From: an uncultured Halomonas sp.
Lineage (GTDB): Bacteria; Pseudomonadota; Gammaproteobacteria; Pseudomonadales; Halomonadaceae
Assembly: GCF_947501415.1 (NCBI RefSeq)
Contig: NZ_CANMVL010000005.1
Span: forward strand, 45,963 to 109,962
Length of the DNA: 64,000 bases
Direction of reading: 5' to 3'
This document shows positions 14,668 through 22,806 of this stretch, piece by piece. The notes beneath the pieces were generated by a model. The model saw only the letters and a program-made list of their open reading frames with translations. It was not told the DNA's origin and did not search any database. Position numbers and translations under genes: made by a program. The stretch's first letter is position 1. Each line of letters opens with the position of its first letter.

Positions 14668-17016
14668 ATGGCGGACCAAAGCCGGTTAGAAATCGTCGTC
14701 GACAGTCGTGGCGCCGAGCGCAATGTACGCCGTGTGCGTGACGAGCTGGAAGGCGTCGAGCGGTCATCTCGCTCGGCCATTCGCGGCACCGAGGGTATTT
14801 CCTCGGCCTTGTCGGATGCCGACCGGGCTGCTGGTCGCTATGTCGACTCAGCCGGCAAGATGCGTGAAGCCAATGGCCGCTTCGTGGCCGGCGCGCAGTC
14901 GTTTTCCGGCGCAACCAGCGGCATCTCAAGCAGCGCGCAATCTGCTGCGGCAGACCTGGCACGGCTGCGAACGGTTGCGGTCGCCGTGGGTGGCGCACTG
15001 GCCGCCATCGGTGTCACCACCGGTGTCTCCTCGGCCATTCGCGAGATCGCCGACTTCCAGACCGCCATCAACGGCCTGTCTGCTGTGTCGGGCGCCACGG
15101 GCGATAGCCTGGCCGCACTGGAACAGCAGGCGCGCACACTGGGTGCCACCTCGCAATTCAGCGCACAACAGGCCGCCGAGGGGCAGCGATTCCTCGCCCA
15201 GGCTGGCCTCGATGTGAACGAGATCCTGAGCGCCACGCCTGGCATTCTCCAGCTCGCCACCGCTGCACAGCTAGACCTGGCCACCGCCGCCGACATTGCT
15301 TCCAACGTGCTGGGCGGCATGGGGTTGGAGGTCAGCCAGCTCGGGCGCGTCAATGATGTGCTGGCGGCAACCGCCTCGCGCTCCAATACCAGCATCGAGC
15401 AGCTTGGCGATGCGCTCTCCTACGCGGCGCCATTCGCTCGTGCGGCAAATGTCAGCCTGGAAGAAGCCGCCGCCGCCATCGGTGTCATGTCCGACGCCGG
15501 CATTCAGGGTAGTCGTGCCGGTACCGGCCTGCTCGGCGTTATCCGCCAGCTCTCCAACGTTACCCCGGCTGCCGAGAAGGCGCTCAACGCCGCTGGCCTC
15601 TCCATCGAAGACGTCAACATCGAGGCTCGCGGCCTTCAGCCGGTGCTGAAGGCGCTGCGTGGTGCCAACCTGTCGTCTGCCGACGCCATCAAGATATTCG
15701 GCTCCGAGGCGGGTGCCGCTGCGCAGGTGCTGGTGAGCGACTACACCGGGGCGATCACCGGGGCCGAGGGCGAATCACAGCGCATGGCCGACACCCTCAA
15801 CCAGGGGCTGGGGCCGGCCTTCAAGTCGCTCGGCTCGGCCATTTCCGAGGCCACCCTGCAAATGGGTGATAGCGGCCTGGCCGGTGCGCTGGAGTCCGCC
15901 GTTCGCGGTGCCACTGGCGTCATCAGCGTGTGGAATGGCATGGGGCGCGAGTTCCAGACCGCCAATGGCGTGACCGACGAATACATGCAGACGGTGGAGG
16001 CGACAGCCACGGCGGTCGAGATTGCCGCCGCGCTGATTGGCGGGCGCCTGGTGGCAGCGCTGGGCACTGCTACTGCTGGCATGGTCACCGCCACCGGGGC
16101 AGCGACGGCGCTCAAGGCGGCCGTGGGCGGGTGGCCGGGCATCCTGCTGGCGGCAGGCGCCGGAATCTACACCTTCCGCGAGGAGCTTGGGTTGGTGCCA
16201 GGCCCGGCCAAGAGCGTGGCCGAGAACGTCGACGAGATCACCTCAAGTCTTGAGGGGCTGAGCGAGGCGATGCTCGACACCCAAGTGGCCGCCTTCGGCG
16301 CGGAGCTGGTGCAGATAGGCCTCCAGGCTGATCGCCTCGCCACCCGTATCGAGTCGCTGAAAAAGACTGCCAGCAGCCCGCACAGCTATGGCCAGGGCCA
16401 GCAGGGTGATATCAGTGAGGGCATCGTCAGGGCCGAGGCGCAGCAGCAAGAGCTGAGCAACCGCGCCCAAGCAATTACCGAGGCCATGGACGAGCTGCGC
16501 GGCCTCAAGGAGGGGTTGGGCGAAACCGGCGAGGCGGGCGACCGGGCGGGCAATGCCCTCGACCGCCTCGGCACCACCGCCGACTCCCTCGTGGCCAAGT
16601 TCCAGCCGATGCTGACGAGCGATGTGCAGGGAATCCTCGATAAAGCGGGGCCTGGCGCCACCATCGACGGCCAGGGGCAGATCCGCGACGCCTGGGGCAA
16701 CTTCATCCCGACGCTACAGCGTCAGCTTGAGGCCCAAGTCAAGGACCAGCTCACCGCCCACACTGCCGAGCAGAATATGACGGCAGGGCTTGAGGCGCTG
16801 GGCGAGAAGATCGCCGGCAGTGTTGAGTCTGCTGTTACCAAGCTGGTGCCGACCGGCGAGCAAGAGGGTGTTCCAGATAGAGCTGGGGCGCCGAGAGTGG
16901 CCAACATTCGGCTATCACTGGCCACCGAGGCGGGCGAGCAGGCTGCCGAGGGCGAGGTCAGCGAGTCGCTGGTTGCGCTACTGGAGCAGGCGGCCGCTGG
17001 GGCAAGCGCCCGCTAA
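14668..17016 (+). CDS. Tape measure protein, TP901 family
   Basis: A 782-residue protein starting at ATG 14668 behind ATAGGAG. Residues about 110-330 form the TP901 core: SAIREIADFQTAINGLSAVS, a QFSAQQAAEGQRFLAQAGLD segment, and IASNVLGGMGLEV with GVMSDAGIQGSRAGTGL. Hydrophobic, glycine/alanine-rich helices near residues 465-520 could insert in the host membrane during DNA entry. The protein is short for the family, implying a tail of only moderate length (roughly 0.15 nm per residue by the usual rule). Its last 4 bp overlap an opposite-strand gene. Confidence 0.9.
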   Translation: MADQSRLEIVVDSRGAERNVRRVRDELEGVERSSRSAIRGTEGISSALSDADRAAGRYVDSAGKMREANGRFVAGAQSFSGATSGISSSAQSAAADLARLRTVAVAVGGALAAIGVTTGVSSAIREIADFQTAINGLSAVSGATGDSLAALEQQARTLGATSQFSAQQAAEGQRFLAQAGLDVNEILSATPGILQLATAAQLDLATAADIASNVLGGMGLEVSQLGRVNDVLAATASRSNTSIEQLGDALSYAAPFARAANVSLEEAAAAIGVMSDAGIQGSRAGTGLLGVIRQLSNVTPAAEKALNAAGLSIEDVNIEARGLQPVLKALRGANLSSADAIKIFGSEAGAAAQVLVSDYTGAITGAEGESQRMADTLNQGLGPAFKSLGSAISEATLQMGDSGLAGALESAVRGATGVISVWNGMGREFQTANGVTDEYMQTVEATATAVEIAAALIGGRLVAALGTATAGMVTATGAATALKAAVGGWPGILLAAGAGIYTFREELGLVPGPAKSVAENVDEITSSLEGLSEAMLDTQVAAFGAELVQIGLQADRLATRIESLKKTASSPHSYGQGQQGDISEGIVRAEAQQQELSNRAQAITEAMDELRGLKEGLGETGEAGDRAGNALDRLGTTADSLVAKFQPMLTSDVQGILDKAGPGATIDGQGQIRDAWGNFIPTLQRQLEAQVKDQLTAHTAEQNMTAGLEALGEKIAGSVESAVTKLVPTGEQEGVPDRAGAPRVANIRLSLATEAGEQAAEGEVSESLVALLEQAAAGASAR

Positions 17017-17312
17017 CGACTGGCCTCGGCGCTGCACTCTGCCTGCATCAGCGAGACGATGCTGGACAGGTTGGCGGGCATGGGACTGTAGATCAGGCGC
17101 ACTCCTTCATAGAAGGCCGCCTTCGCGGGCGCGTCGCCAATGCCGGCGCCCACCTCAAGCACGCGCCTCTCGCTGACCCCGTCGGCGTGAAGGTCGGCAA
17201 TCATCAGCGCAAGGTCGGTGAAAGCCTCGCGATCCTGTGCGGTAAAGCAGTCCGCCGACGCCACTGCCGGCACCAGGGCCATCGCTGCCACCCATGCCAC
17301 CCATCGTTTCAT
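17013..17312 (-). CDS. Secreted small protein on the opposite strand (candidate moron)
   Basis: A 99-residue protein with a clear signal peptide (MKRWVAWVAAMALVPAVASA, cleavage before DCF) and a mature part of about 79 residues with two cysteines. An excellent AGGAGG lies 6 nt before the ATG. It is the only leftward gene in the phage late region and touches the tape measure stop. An isolated opposite-strand gene for an exported protein inside a tail operon fits a moron, expressed from its own promoter in the lysogen, perhaps altering the host envelope. No family recognised. Confidence 0.65.
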   Translation of the reverse strand: MKRWVAWVAAMALVPAVASADCFTAQDREAFTDLALMIADLHADGVSERRVLEVGAGIGDAPAKAAFYEGVRLIYSPMPANLSSIVSLMQAECSAEASR

Positions 17313-17343
17313 TGTTGCCTCCTGTTTTCGACGAGCCTAGCAC

Positions 17344-17574
17344 ATGAACCCAAGACAGCTAATTGCCCGCGCCCGCTCGCGGGTCGAGGCAAGCCCCGAA
17401 GAGCGCCTGCGCCGCTTGCAGATATGCGAGCAGTGCCCGCATGCCATCGTCACCCGCATCGCCGGGCGTGATGTCGCCAGGTGCGGCTCGTGCGGCTGCC
17501 CGCTGGCCTCGCGCACTCGATTCAAGCGCATCCCCGGTTACGGTGAGGTGCACTGCCCCGAGGGCAAGTGGTGA
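17344..17574 (+). CDS. Small zinc-ribbon phage protein
   Basis: A 76-residue protein with CEQCPH (residues 29-34), CGSCGCPL (47-54) and a last cysteine near residue 71, forming a rubredoxin-like or zinc-ribbon knuckle. Such short proteins occur in phage tail regions between tape measure and tip genes. It diverges from the gene at 17013-17312, with only 31 bp between starts. Function unknown. Confidence 0.6.
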   Translation: MNPRQLIARARSRVEASPEERLRRLQICEQCPHAIVTRIAGRDVARCGSCGCPLASRTRFKRIPGYGEVHCPEGKW

Positions 17575-17631
17575 CCAAATCCCCCTGGTGTTGCGCTATC
17601 CTGATCGGCCACAACCTACAAGGAGGTCAGG

Positions 17632-18153
17632 ATGAGGGGAATCATATTGCTGGCGCTGCTGTGCCTGGTGCCGCTGGCTGCTGAAGCTCAGATGAAGTGC
17701 CCCGATGGCTCCTATCGGCATAGCTGTCCCGGTGGAGGAGGGCAGGGGGTGAGTGGCAATCTCTCCACCTATGAGGGCCCTTCGCCGCAGGCCCTTCCGC
17801 CGCTGCGCTTCAACACCCGGGGCAGTCAGGACTCACGCCGCTACCGGAGTGCCGGGGAGGCGACGCGCAGCAGCCAGTCGCTGGATGGGCCGCGCTCCAC
17901 TCATCAGCGGGCACGAGCGGCGGGGCTCTCGCGCAACGAGCTGGTGCGTGCGCGCAATCGCGGCCAACTGCTGGTGGGCATGAGCCGCAGGGACGTGGAT
18001 CACATCATGGGCTCGCCGGACGATGTGAACACCTACGTCAACTCGGGCCGTCGCTGCGACAACCTGTGGTACCGCGACAGCCGCCGCGGTTGGCATACCC
18101 GGATCACCATGTGCAACGGCAAGCTGACTAGCTACGGCGCCGACAGCCGCTAG
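17632..18153 (+). CDS. Exported protein with BamE/SmpA-like C-terminal segment
   Basis: A 173-residue protein with a signal peptide (MRGIILLALLCLVPLAAEA, then QMKC). The mature N-terminus is low-complexity and arginine/serine-rich. The last 65 residues (RGQLLVGMSRRDVDHIMGSP, then NLWYRDS and a final strand) match the outline of BamE/SmpA-like domains: LxxGMSxxxVxxxxGxP followed by strands. A very strong AAGGAGGT precedes the ATG. It lies inside the tail operon but is exported, so it may be a second moron acting in the envelope. Virion function is not excluded. Confidence 0.65.
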   Translation: MRGIILLALLCLVPLAAEAQMKCPDGSYRHSCPGGGGQGVSGNLSTYEGPSPQALPPLRFNTRGSQDSRRYRSAGEATRSSQSLDGPRSTHQRARAAGLSRNELVRARNRGQLLVGMSRRDVDHIMGSPDDVNTYVNSGRRCDNLWYRDSRRGWHTRITMCNGKLTSYGADSR

Positions 18154-18174
18154 CTCGACACCACCCAACACCAA

Positions 18175-18198
18175 CGCCCCGCTTCGAGCGGGGCGTTT
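18175..18198 (+). terminator. Hairpin terminator after the exported protein gene
   Basis: Stem CGCCCCGC/GCGGGGCG (8 bp, 5-nt loop) followed by a short TTT. It closes the inserted small-gene cassette. Confidence 0.6.
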
Positions 18199-18248
18199 GC
18201 ATGATGGCCTCGGCACTCGCCGGGGCTTTTGCGTATCTGGAGACCCCT

Positions 18249-18716
18249 ATGGCCTGGAAGCTCTACACCGACGCCGCCTGTAGTCAAGAATTCGGCGGCA
18301 CGCTGACGCTCGTCCACAAGACCGACCTGTCCGACAACCCGCAGGACACCCAGCTCTGGTACGCCAACGTCGATGACGACCCCGGCGACAACCAGATCCT
18401 CGAAAAAGTCGAGGCGACCGCGCCCGGCACCAACCCGATCACCCTGAGCATCGTCGACACCACCCCGGGCTCCGGCCACGAGGCGACCGAGATTACCCTG
18501 GCCAAGACCGCCGCCGGGCTGGGCACCGCCACCGCTGGCGCCTCGCTCGATCTTGGGCAAGACGACGCCTCCATCGGCGTGGTGCGCATCCTCTCCGGCG
18601 CAAGCGCTGCCGAGGAGGTCAATATCCGCGTCGAGAACGCGGTGACCACGCCGGGCAGCTCCACCGAGCTGAGCATCGAGATCGTCGAGACCATCGACCG
18701 CGACACGAGCGTATAA
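18249..18716 (+). CDS. Phage virion-associated protein
   Basis: A 155-residue, threonine- and acid-rich, strand-rich protein starting MAWKLYTDAACSQEFGGTLT at ATG 18249; the in-frame ATG at 18201 lies in the terminator region and is unlikely. The C-terminal half (GVVRILSGASAAEEVNIRVE, then TTPGSSTELSIEI) looks like a small beta-sandwich. It sits between tape measure and tail hub genes, so a tail-tip structural role is inferred. No named family. Confidence 0.6.
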   Translation: MAWKLYTDAACSQEFGGTLTLVHKTDLSDNPQDTQLWYANVDDDPGDNQILEKVEATAPGTNPITLSIVDTTPGSGHEATEITLAKTAAGLGTATAGASLDLGQDDASIGVVRILSGASAAEEVNIRVENAVTTPGSSTELSIEIVETIDRDTSV

Positions 18717-18725
18717 GGGGCCGAC

Positions 18726-20726
18726 ATGGCGCTATCAAAGCCGACCAATTTGCAGGTGCAGACGCTTGAGCCGCTGGTCGGGGTGGCGCAATCCGTCGAG
18801 CGTTATGTGGCCGCCGGCCCGTTGGTGCCGGTGCATCAATATATCGACGACACGGCCAGCCTGGCGCCCGCCGTTCGCATCGGCATCACGCAGCTCGTCG
18901 ACGACAGCGCGGTGATTCGCCCCGCCGGCACGTTGGTGGGTGTCACGCAACTGGTGGACGACAGCGCCACGCTCCGGCCAGCCGCCACATTGGCTACGCT
19001 GGAGCAGGAGGTCGTTACCTACAGCGACCAGCCGGCCTCGACGCTGGTGGCGATCAACCAGGCGGTCGAGCGTCACGCCTCGGCCCAGGCGCTGGTATCG
19101 CTGCGCCAGGTGGTGCACTCCGTCGCTCAGGCCGCTGAGATCACCACGCTGATCCTCCTCGATGGCCAGGACATCACCGCCCGCTGCGCCCCGGCGTTTG
19201 ATGTGCAGGCGAGCGAGGGCGATAACCGCACGGCCCAGATCATCTACCGCCCGCCCTCCGGCCCCATCAGCATTACCGGCTACCAGGGCAGGCCGGTGGA
19301 GATCCAGCGCAAGATCGCCGGCACCTGGGTGACGCTGTTTACCGGCTGGGTCGATGTGCCGACCTACCGCCGCGACACGCGCACCCTGCAACTCGCCTGC
19401 TCCGACCTGCGCTCCGAGCGGTTGGGGCGTGAGAGTCGAGACCGCCTCAAGCGCCTGACCGGCGGTGTATATAGCAATATCGCTCAGCGCGAAGACGCCG
19501 AGGGCGAGCAGTGGGTACGCGAGCTGCTCAAGACCGTCGAGGGCTCGCTCGACTACACCGGCAGCGGGTCGCTGCGCTATCGCCCGTGGGCCATCGGCAC
19601 GCCACGCTATACGCTCACCGCCGACAAGATCCACCACCGGGAAATCAACCTGGAGTTCGCTACCCGCTCCGAGATCGTCAACCGCGTGACCGGCGTGCTG
19701 GAGTATCGCTACTACCGGCGCAATACGTTCGAGCATAGCGTCACGCTCGGGATGCGTCGGTCATATAACGGCGCCATCGGGTCGCAGACGGGCCAGTTGC
19801 CACATCCGGGCGCCAAGATCCCCTCGCGCTCCGACATGAGAGCCGCCGCAGAGGGCGTCAGCGGGTGGCATCTTGTTTCCTTTGTCGTCTCCGGGCTGCC
19901 GCCTAACGGGTGGTACAAGACCGGCGTGAAACCTAGTGACAAAACGTCGTGGTACGCGAACGAGGGGGCGAGGGCGAATTATGGCATGGGATTCTCGGCC
20001 ACAATCGCCCGCTACATCAGCCAGCCAAAACGCGAGCGTTATGAGATCAAGGTCGAGGCACCCGAGTCGATCGACCAGTTCGGTGAGATCGCCGGCAGTG
20101 CCATGCGCCTGGCGGCAGAGACTCGCGTTGACCCGTCAATCTTCGAGGAGCGCGGCTGTGTGATCGTCGCCAACCCAGACGACCGGCGGGGCGATGTCGA
20201 CCAGGCCATCACCGCGATGCAGCGCATGGCGGCCAAGGAGATCAGGTCCGGCCACCGCAAGAACCACGCCTCGTTTCGCTACAAACCGCGCGGTGGCGAC
20301 CTGCTGCCGGTGGAGATTGGCGACACCATCGCGGTGAGCAACAGCGAGATCAGCGCGACGGGCTACGTCACCGAGCTGCGCCATGTCGTCACCGCCCATG
20401 GCGACCGCTACACCGATGTGCGGCTGTCGATCAGCCGGGTGGATAGCTCGCAAAGCGTCAGCGAGGACTGGAGCCTACCCGCGCCGCCGAGCGGTTACAG
20501 GCTCACGCCCGCGCCGGACAATCAGCTCGAAACACCATCCTGCCCCATTCCCGAGGTCGAGGGGCAGGACACGGAGCAGGGCGAGAGCCGCATCGAGGAT
20601 AACGGTAGCGTCTACGTCGTTGCCCCCTCCATCGGGCGCGAGCATGTCGACGAGATCATCGGCACGCGCAAGCACACATACCCCGTCAAGATTCCCCGCA
20701 ACCAATTTGAAGTGGAGGTGCCCTGA
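18726..20726 (+). CDS. Tail hub/tip protein with N-terminal short repeats
   Basis: A 666-residue protein. Residues about 12-135 consist of roughly seven imperfect repeats of 16-20 residues with the core L-V-x-V-x-Q-x-V-x-x-x-A (for example GVTQLVDDSATLRPAATL). The following part (ITTLILLDGQDITARCAPAF, then EIQRKIAGTWVTLFTGWVD) resembles the baseplate-hub beta domain of siphovirus tail proteins. The long C-terminal part contains the LLPVEIGDTIAVSNSEISAT motif typical of hub domains. Position after the tape measure supports a hub role. It overlaps the next gene by 1 bp. Confidence 0.75.
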   Translation: MALSKPTNLQVQTLEPLVGVAQSVERYVAAGPLVPVHQYIDDTASLAPAVRIGITQLVDDSAVIRPAGTLVGVTQLVDDSATLRPAATLATLEQEVVTYSDQPASTLVAINQAVERHASAQALVSLRQVVHSVAQAAEITTLILLDGQDITARCAPAFDVQASEGDNRTAQIIYRPPSGPISITGYQGRPVEIQRKIAGTWVTLFTGWVDVPTYRRDTRTLQLACSDLRSERLGRESRDRLKRLTGGVYSNIAQREDAEGEQWVRELLKTVEGSLDYTGSGSLRYRPWAIGTPRYTLTADKIHHREINLEFATRSEIVNRVTGVLEYRYYRRNTFEHSVTLGMRRSYNGAIGSQTGQLPHPGAKIPSRSDMRAAAEGVSGWHLVSFVVSGLPPNGWYKTGVKPSDKTSWYANEGARANYGMGFSATIARYISQPKRERYEIKVEAPESIDQFGEIAGSAMRLAAETRVDPSIFEERGCVIVANPDDRRGDVDQAITAMQRMAAKEIRSGHRKNHASFRYKPRGGDLLPVEIGDTIAVSNSEISATGYVTELRHVVTAHGDRYTDVRLSISRVDSSQSVSEDWSLPAPPSGYRLTPAPDNQLETPSCPIPEVEGQDTEQGESRIEDNGSVYVVAPSIGREHVDEIIGTRKHTYPVKIPRNQFEVEVP

Positions 20727-21478
20727 TGGCACGACGCATCTCGTGGACAAATAACAGCACCGGCCATGACGGCACGCGCATCTATCGCGCCACCGCGCCC
20801 ATGGACCCGCAGGCCCTGCCGGCGCCCCTCGCCACCGTGGCCGCCGGCACGACCGAGCACATCGACGGCGAGGAGCTGGCAGATGGCACCTACTACTACC
20901 GCGTGCAGGATTACAGTGGGCAGGAGGTGTCGGCGGTGAGTGATGAGCAGAGCTTATTGATAGGCGATAACTACTCCGCAGCCCAGATCGGGGACGAGAT
21001 CGGTGGCGGCTATTTTGCGGGCATCATGCTGGATGAGATGGACGCCGACTATGCACTGATCGTATCACCAAAGGCGGAGGGCGACCCTGGCGGCAAACTG
21101 AATTGGCAAAGCGCCCGGGACTTCGCCGCGGGGCTGTCGATCGCCGGGCACACCGACTGGGCGCTGCCGACCCTCGACGAGATGCGCATCCTCTACCGCG
21201 CCTTCAAGCCCTCGACCCATAGCAACAATACCAGCTATGGCGCAACAGACCGTGTAGACCCCGCGCTGGGCAACTACACCAGCGGCGACCCTACCCAGAC
21301 CACCCTGGCCGAATTCCAGAGCGGCGGCCCGGAGGCCTTCGTCGCGAGCTACTACTGGTCAGCGACGGAGAGTTCGTCCTCGTACGCGTGGGACGTGAGC
21401 TTCGTCAATGGCAGCGAGTACAGCACCAGCAAGACCAACAGCGGCTACGTGCGCGCAGTGCGACGCGTGCTGATTTAG
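20726..21478 (+). CDS. Tail tip protein with FN3-like and DUF1566 lectin-like domains
   Basis: A 250-residue protein. The N-terminal 80 residues form an FN3-like sheet (RISWTNNSTGHDGTRIYRAT and TYYYRVQDYSGQEVS). Residues about 90-250 match the DUF1566/Lcl C-type-lectin-like fold: GGGYFAGIMLDE, WQSARDFAAGLSIAGHTDWA, LPTLDEMRILYR, and the terminal block with YYWSATESSSSYAWDVSFVN and VRAVRR. This fold is used for ligand binding and is a frequent recipient of sequence diversification. Likely part of the receptor-binding tip. Confidence 0.75.
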   Translation: MARRISWTNNSTGHDGTRIYRATAPMDPQALPAPLATVAAGTTEHIDGEELADGTYYYRVQDYSGQEVSAVSDEQSLLIGDNYSAAQIGDEIGGGYFAGIMLDEMDADYALIVSPKAEGDPGGKLNWQSARDFAAGLSIAGHTDWALPTLDEMRILYRAFKPSTHSNNTSYGATDRVDPALGNYTSGDPTQTTLAEFQSGGPEAFVASYYWSATESSSSYAWDVSFVNGSEYSTSKTNSGYVRAVRRVLI

Positions 21479-21495
21479 TTTACCGGGGAACGAGA

Positions 21496-22491
21496 ATGAG
21501 CGCAGATCGACGCCGCATTACGTCGGCCATACAGCGAATCGCCCGCGAGGATGCCGCCATCCGCAGCCTGCTTGATGAGGCGCAGGCGCGCGGCGATCAG
21601 GCGGGTTCTGCTGGCGTGGGTGTGTCTGATGCCGAGCGAGACAGCCTGTGCTGTGACGGCCCAGGAGGTGGCACAAACCCCGGCACAGTGGTGCGAGATC
21701 CTGATGAGGGTGGGCAGGATGCCGACGAGGGGCTAGACAGCGACGACCCGGCAAACCTGGACGCCCTGGGCGGTGGGTCGCTGACAGGGTTGACAGACTG
21801 CGCCACCGGAGAGCCTGTGTGCTTTGAGGGTAGCGATTGGGTGCCACCGGAGGGCTGGGACACCCCGGCTGCCAGCTGCTATGAGGACGAGACGTATGCG
21901 GCTGGCTGTTACTGGTATGTATCACATGCCGGCTCCTGGTGCTACTCGAAGACGTCATCTGGTGCCATAGAGTGTTGGAAGTCGGCCCAGGGGTACAGCA
22001 ATCTTACCCACTGGCTGAATGACTGCACCCCTTCCACAGGGGCATGCCCTGGCAGTCAGTGCAAGATAGTAGTATCGGGCGTTATCTTCATCTTTCAGCC
22101 AATGCTGATGCGCGGTGATTGCTCAGAATCGTCACAAGATCAGCAAGAGGCTGTCGATTCTGGCGCTTGCGACCCACCAACCGATGATGAGGTTTTGATT
22201 TGTCGTGACCACTGGCCAGCCGATGGCTGTGTCAACCTCAAGTCGACGCCGAGCGGCCTGGTCGGCAGCAAGTACGACCCCGAGAACGATGGCAGCTACT
22301 CCAGGCCGATGGCCGAGATCGAGCTTTGCGACGAGCACGGCAATAAGATCGGGCTCAAGCCCACGCCCGATGGTGGCTGGAAGAGCATCGACAAGCTGCG
22401 CCCCAATGAAGACGGCTATCTGTACTCCTCCAGCGGCGAGCGCATCCGGCGCATCTCGCCGGCTGAGTACAGCGATACCGCGACGAGGTGA
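21496..22491 (+). CDS. Cysteine-rich tail-tip or fibre protein
   Basis: A 331-residue protein starting at ATG 21496 after GGGGAACGAG. An N-terminal helix (RRRITSAIQRIAREDAAIRS) is followed by an acidic, glycine-rich linker and a middle region with about sixteen cysteines (for example CYEDETYAAGCYWYVSHAGS), then a C-terminal segment GSKYDPENDGSYSRPMAEIE. No signal peptide. The cysteines suggest disulfides or metal clusters in a virion protein. It is the last phage gene before the terminator and attachment junction, a usual place for receptor-binding or chaperone genes. No family recognised. Confidence 0.6.
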   Translation: MSADRRRITSAIQRIAREDAAIRSLLDEAQARGDQAGSAGVGVSDAERDSLCCDGPGGGTNPGTVVRDPDEGGQDADEGLDSDDPANLDALGGGSLTGLTDCATGEPVCFEGSDWVPPEGWDTPAASCYEDETYAAGCYWYVSHAGSWCYSKTSSGAIECWKSAQGYSNLTHWLNDCTPSTGACPGSQCKIVVSGVIFIFQPMLMRGDCSESSQDQQEAVDSGACDPPTDDEVLICRDHWPADGCVNLKSTPSGLVGSKYDPENDGSYSRPMAEIELCDEHGNKIGLKPTPDGGWKSIDKLRPNEDGYLYSSSGERIRRISPAEYSDTATR

Positions 22492-22515
22492 GTGTCTATC
22501 TGGCACTCATGCGAC

Positions 22516-22548
22516 AACGCCCCGGCCATGCGGTCGGGGCGTTTTTCT
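22516..22548 (+). terminator. Terminator closing the phage late operon
   Basis: Stem AACGCCCCG (22516-22524)/CGGGGCGTT (22535-22543), extended by three inner pairs around a 4-nt loop, followed by a T-run to 22546. Strong rho-independent signal at the right end of the prophage. Confidence 0.85.
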
Positions 22549-22662
22549 GTGCCTGGGTGCCTGGTATCAATCAACAGATGGCGCGCAAACCGTGAGACGA
22601 ATCGCTCTGAGCGAGACAAGGAGGCGTGAATGGTGTTGATAGGAAAGGAAAATTCGCGCTGG

Positions 22663-22690
22663 TGCGGCTCTACCATTGAGCTACACCCGC
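22663..22690 (-). tRNA. 5' fragment of tRNA-Gly at the prophage right junction
   Basis: Read on the minus strand from 22690, the sequence begins GCGGGTGTAG, CTCAATGGTA, GAGCCGCA, which is the acceptor 5' strand, D arm and start of the anticodon stem of a bacterial tRNA-Gly. The remaining 3' half is missing and replaced by unrelated sequence continuing into the prophage. This is best read as the attachment junction (attR side) left by integration in a tRNA-Gly gene. An intact copy should lie at the far left end of the prophage. Confidence 0.7.
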
Positions 22691-22696
22691 CGACTG

Positions 22697-22725
22697 ACGA
22701 CACCGAGCCCTTGTCACGCTACAAT
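22697..22725 (+). promoter_or_regulatory. Candidate lepA promoter
   Basis: ACGACA (-35, 4 of 6), 17-bp spacer, TACAAT (-10, 5 of 6) at 22720-22725, about 80 bp before lepA. It lies on the host side of the attachment junction. The 315-bp gap between the last phage gene and lepA otherwise holds only the phage terminator and the tRNA fragment. Confidence 0.4.
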
Positions 22726-22806
22726 GCGCGCATCTTACACGCGCGCTCGACAGGGGTAACTCTGCAGACCTGTACAGGGGCGCGTACATGAAGCGGATTT
22801 TAGCGA

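Larger units (their letters stand above)
1..22690. mobile_element. Prophage, lambda-like siphovirus, right part
   Basis: A continuous set of phage genes runs rightward from the window's left edge to about 22.5 kb: recombination, lysis, antirepressor control, packaging, head, connectors, tail tube, tape measure and tail tip. The order, the G/GT frameshift chaperone pair and the TP901-type tape measure indicate a long, flexible, non-contractile tail. The right end is placed at a 5' tRNA-Gly fragment next to lepA. No integrase, CI-like repressor or replication gene is seen, so these should lie left of the window. Open frames in the structural genes suggest an intact late region; whether it can be induced cannot be judged from sequence. 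Confidence 0.93.

Noticed and set aside
20726..21478. Confirmed diversity-generating retroelement
   Set aside because: No reverse transcriptase and no template repeat in the window; kept only as a question.
22652..22692. Complete tRNA gene
   Set aside because: Only the 5' acceptor strand, D arm and start of the anticodon stem are present; there is no T arm or CCA end.
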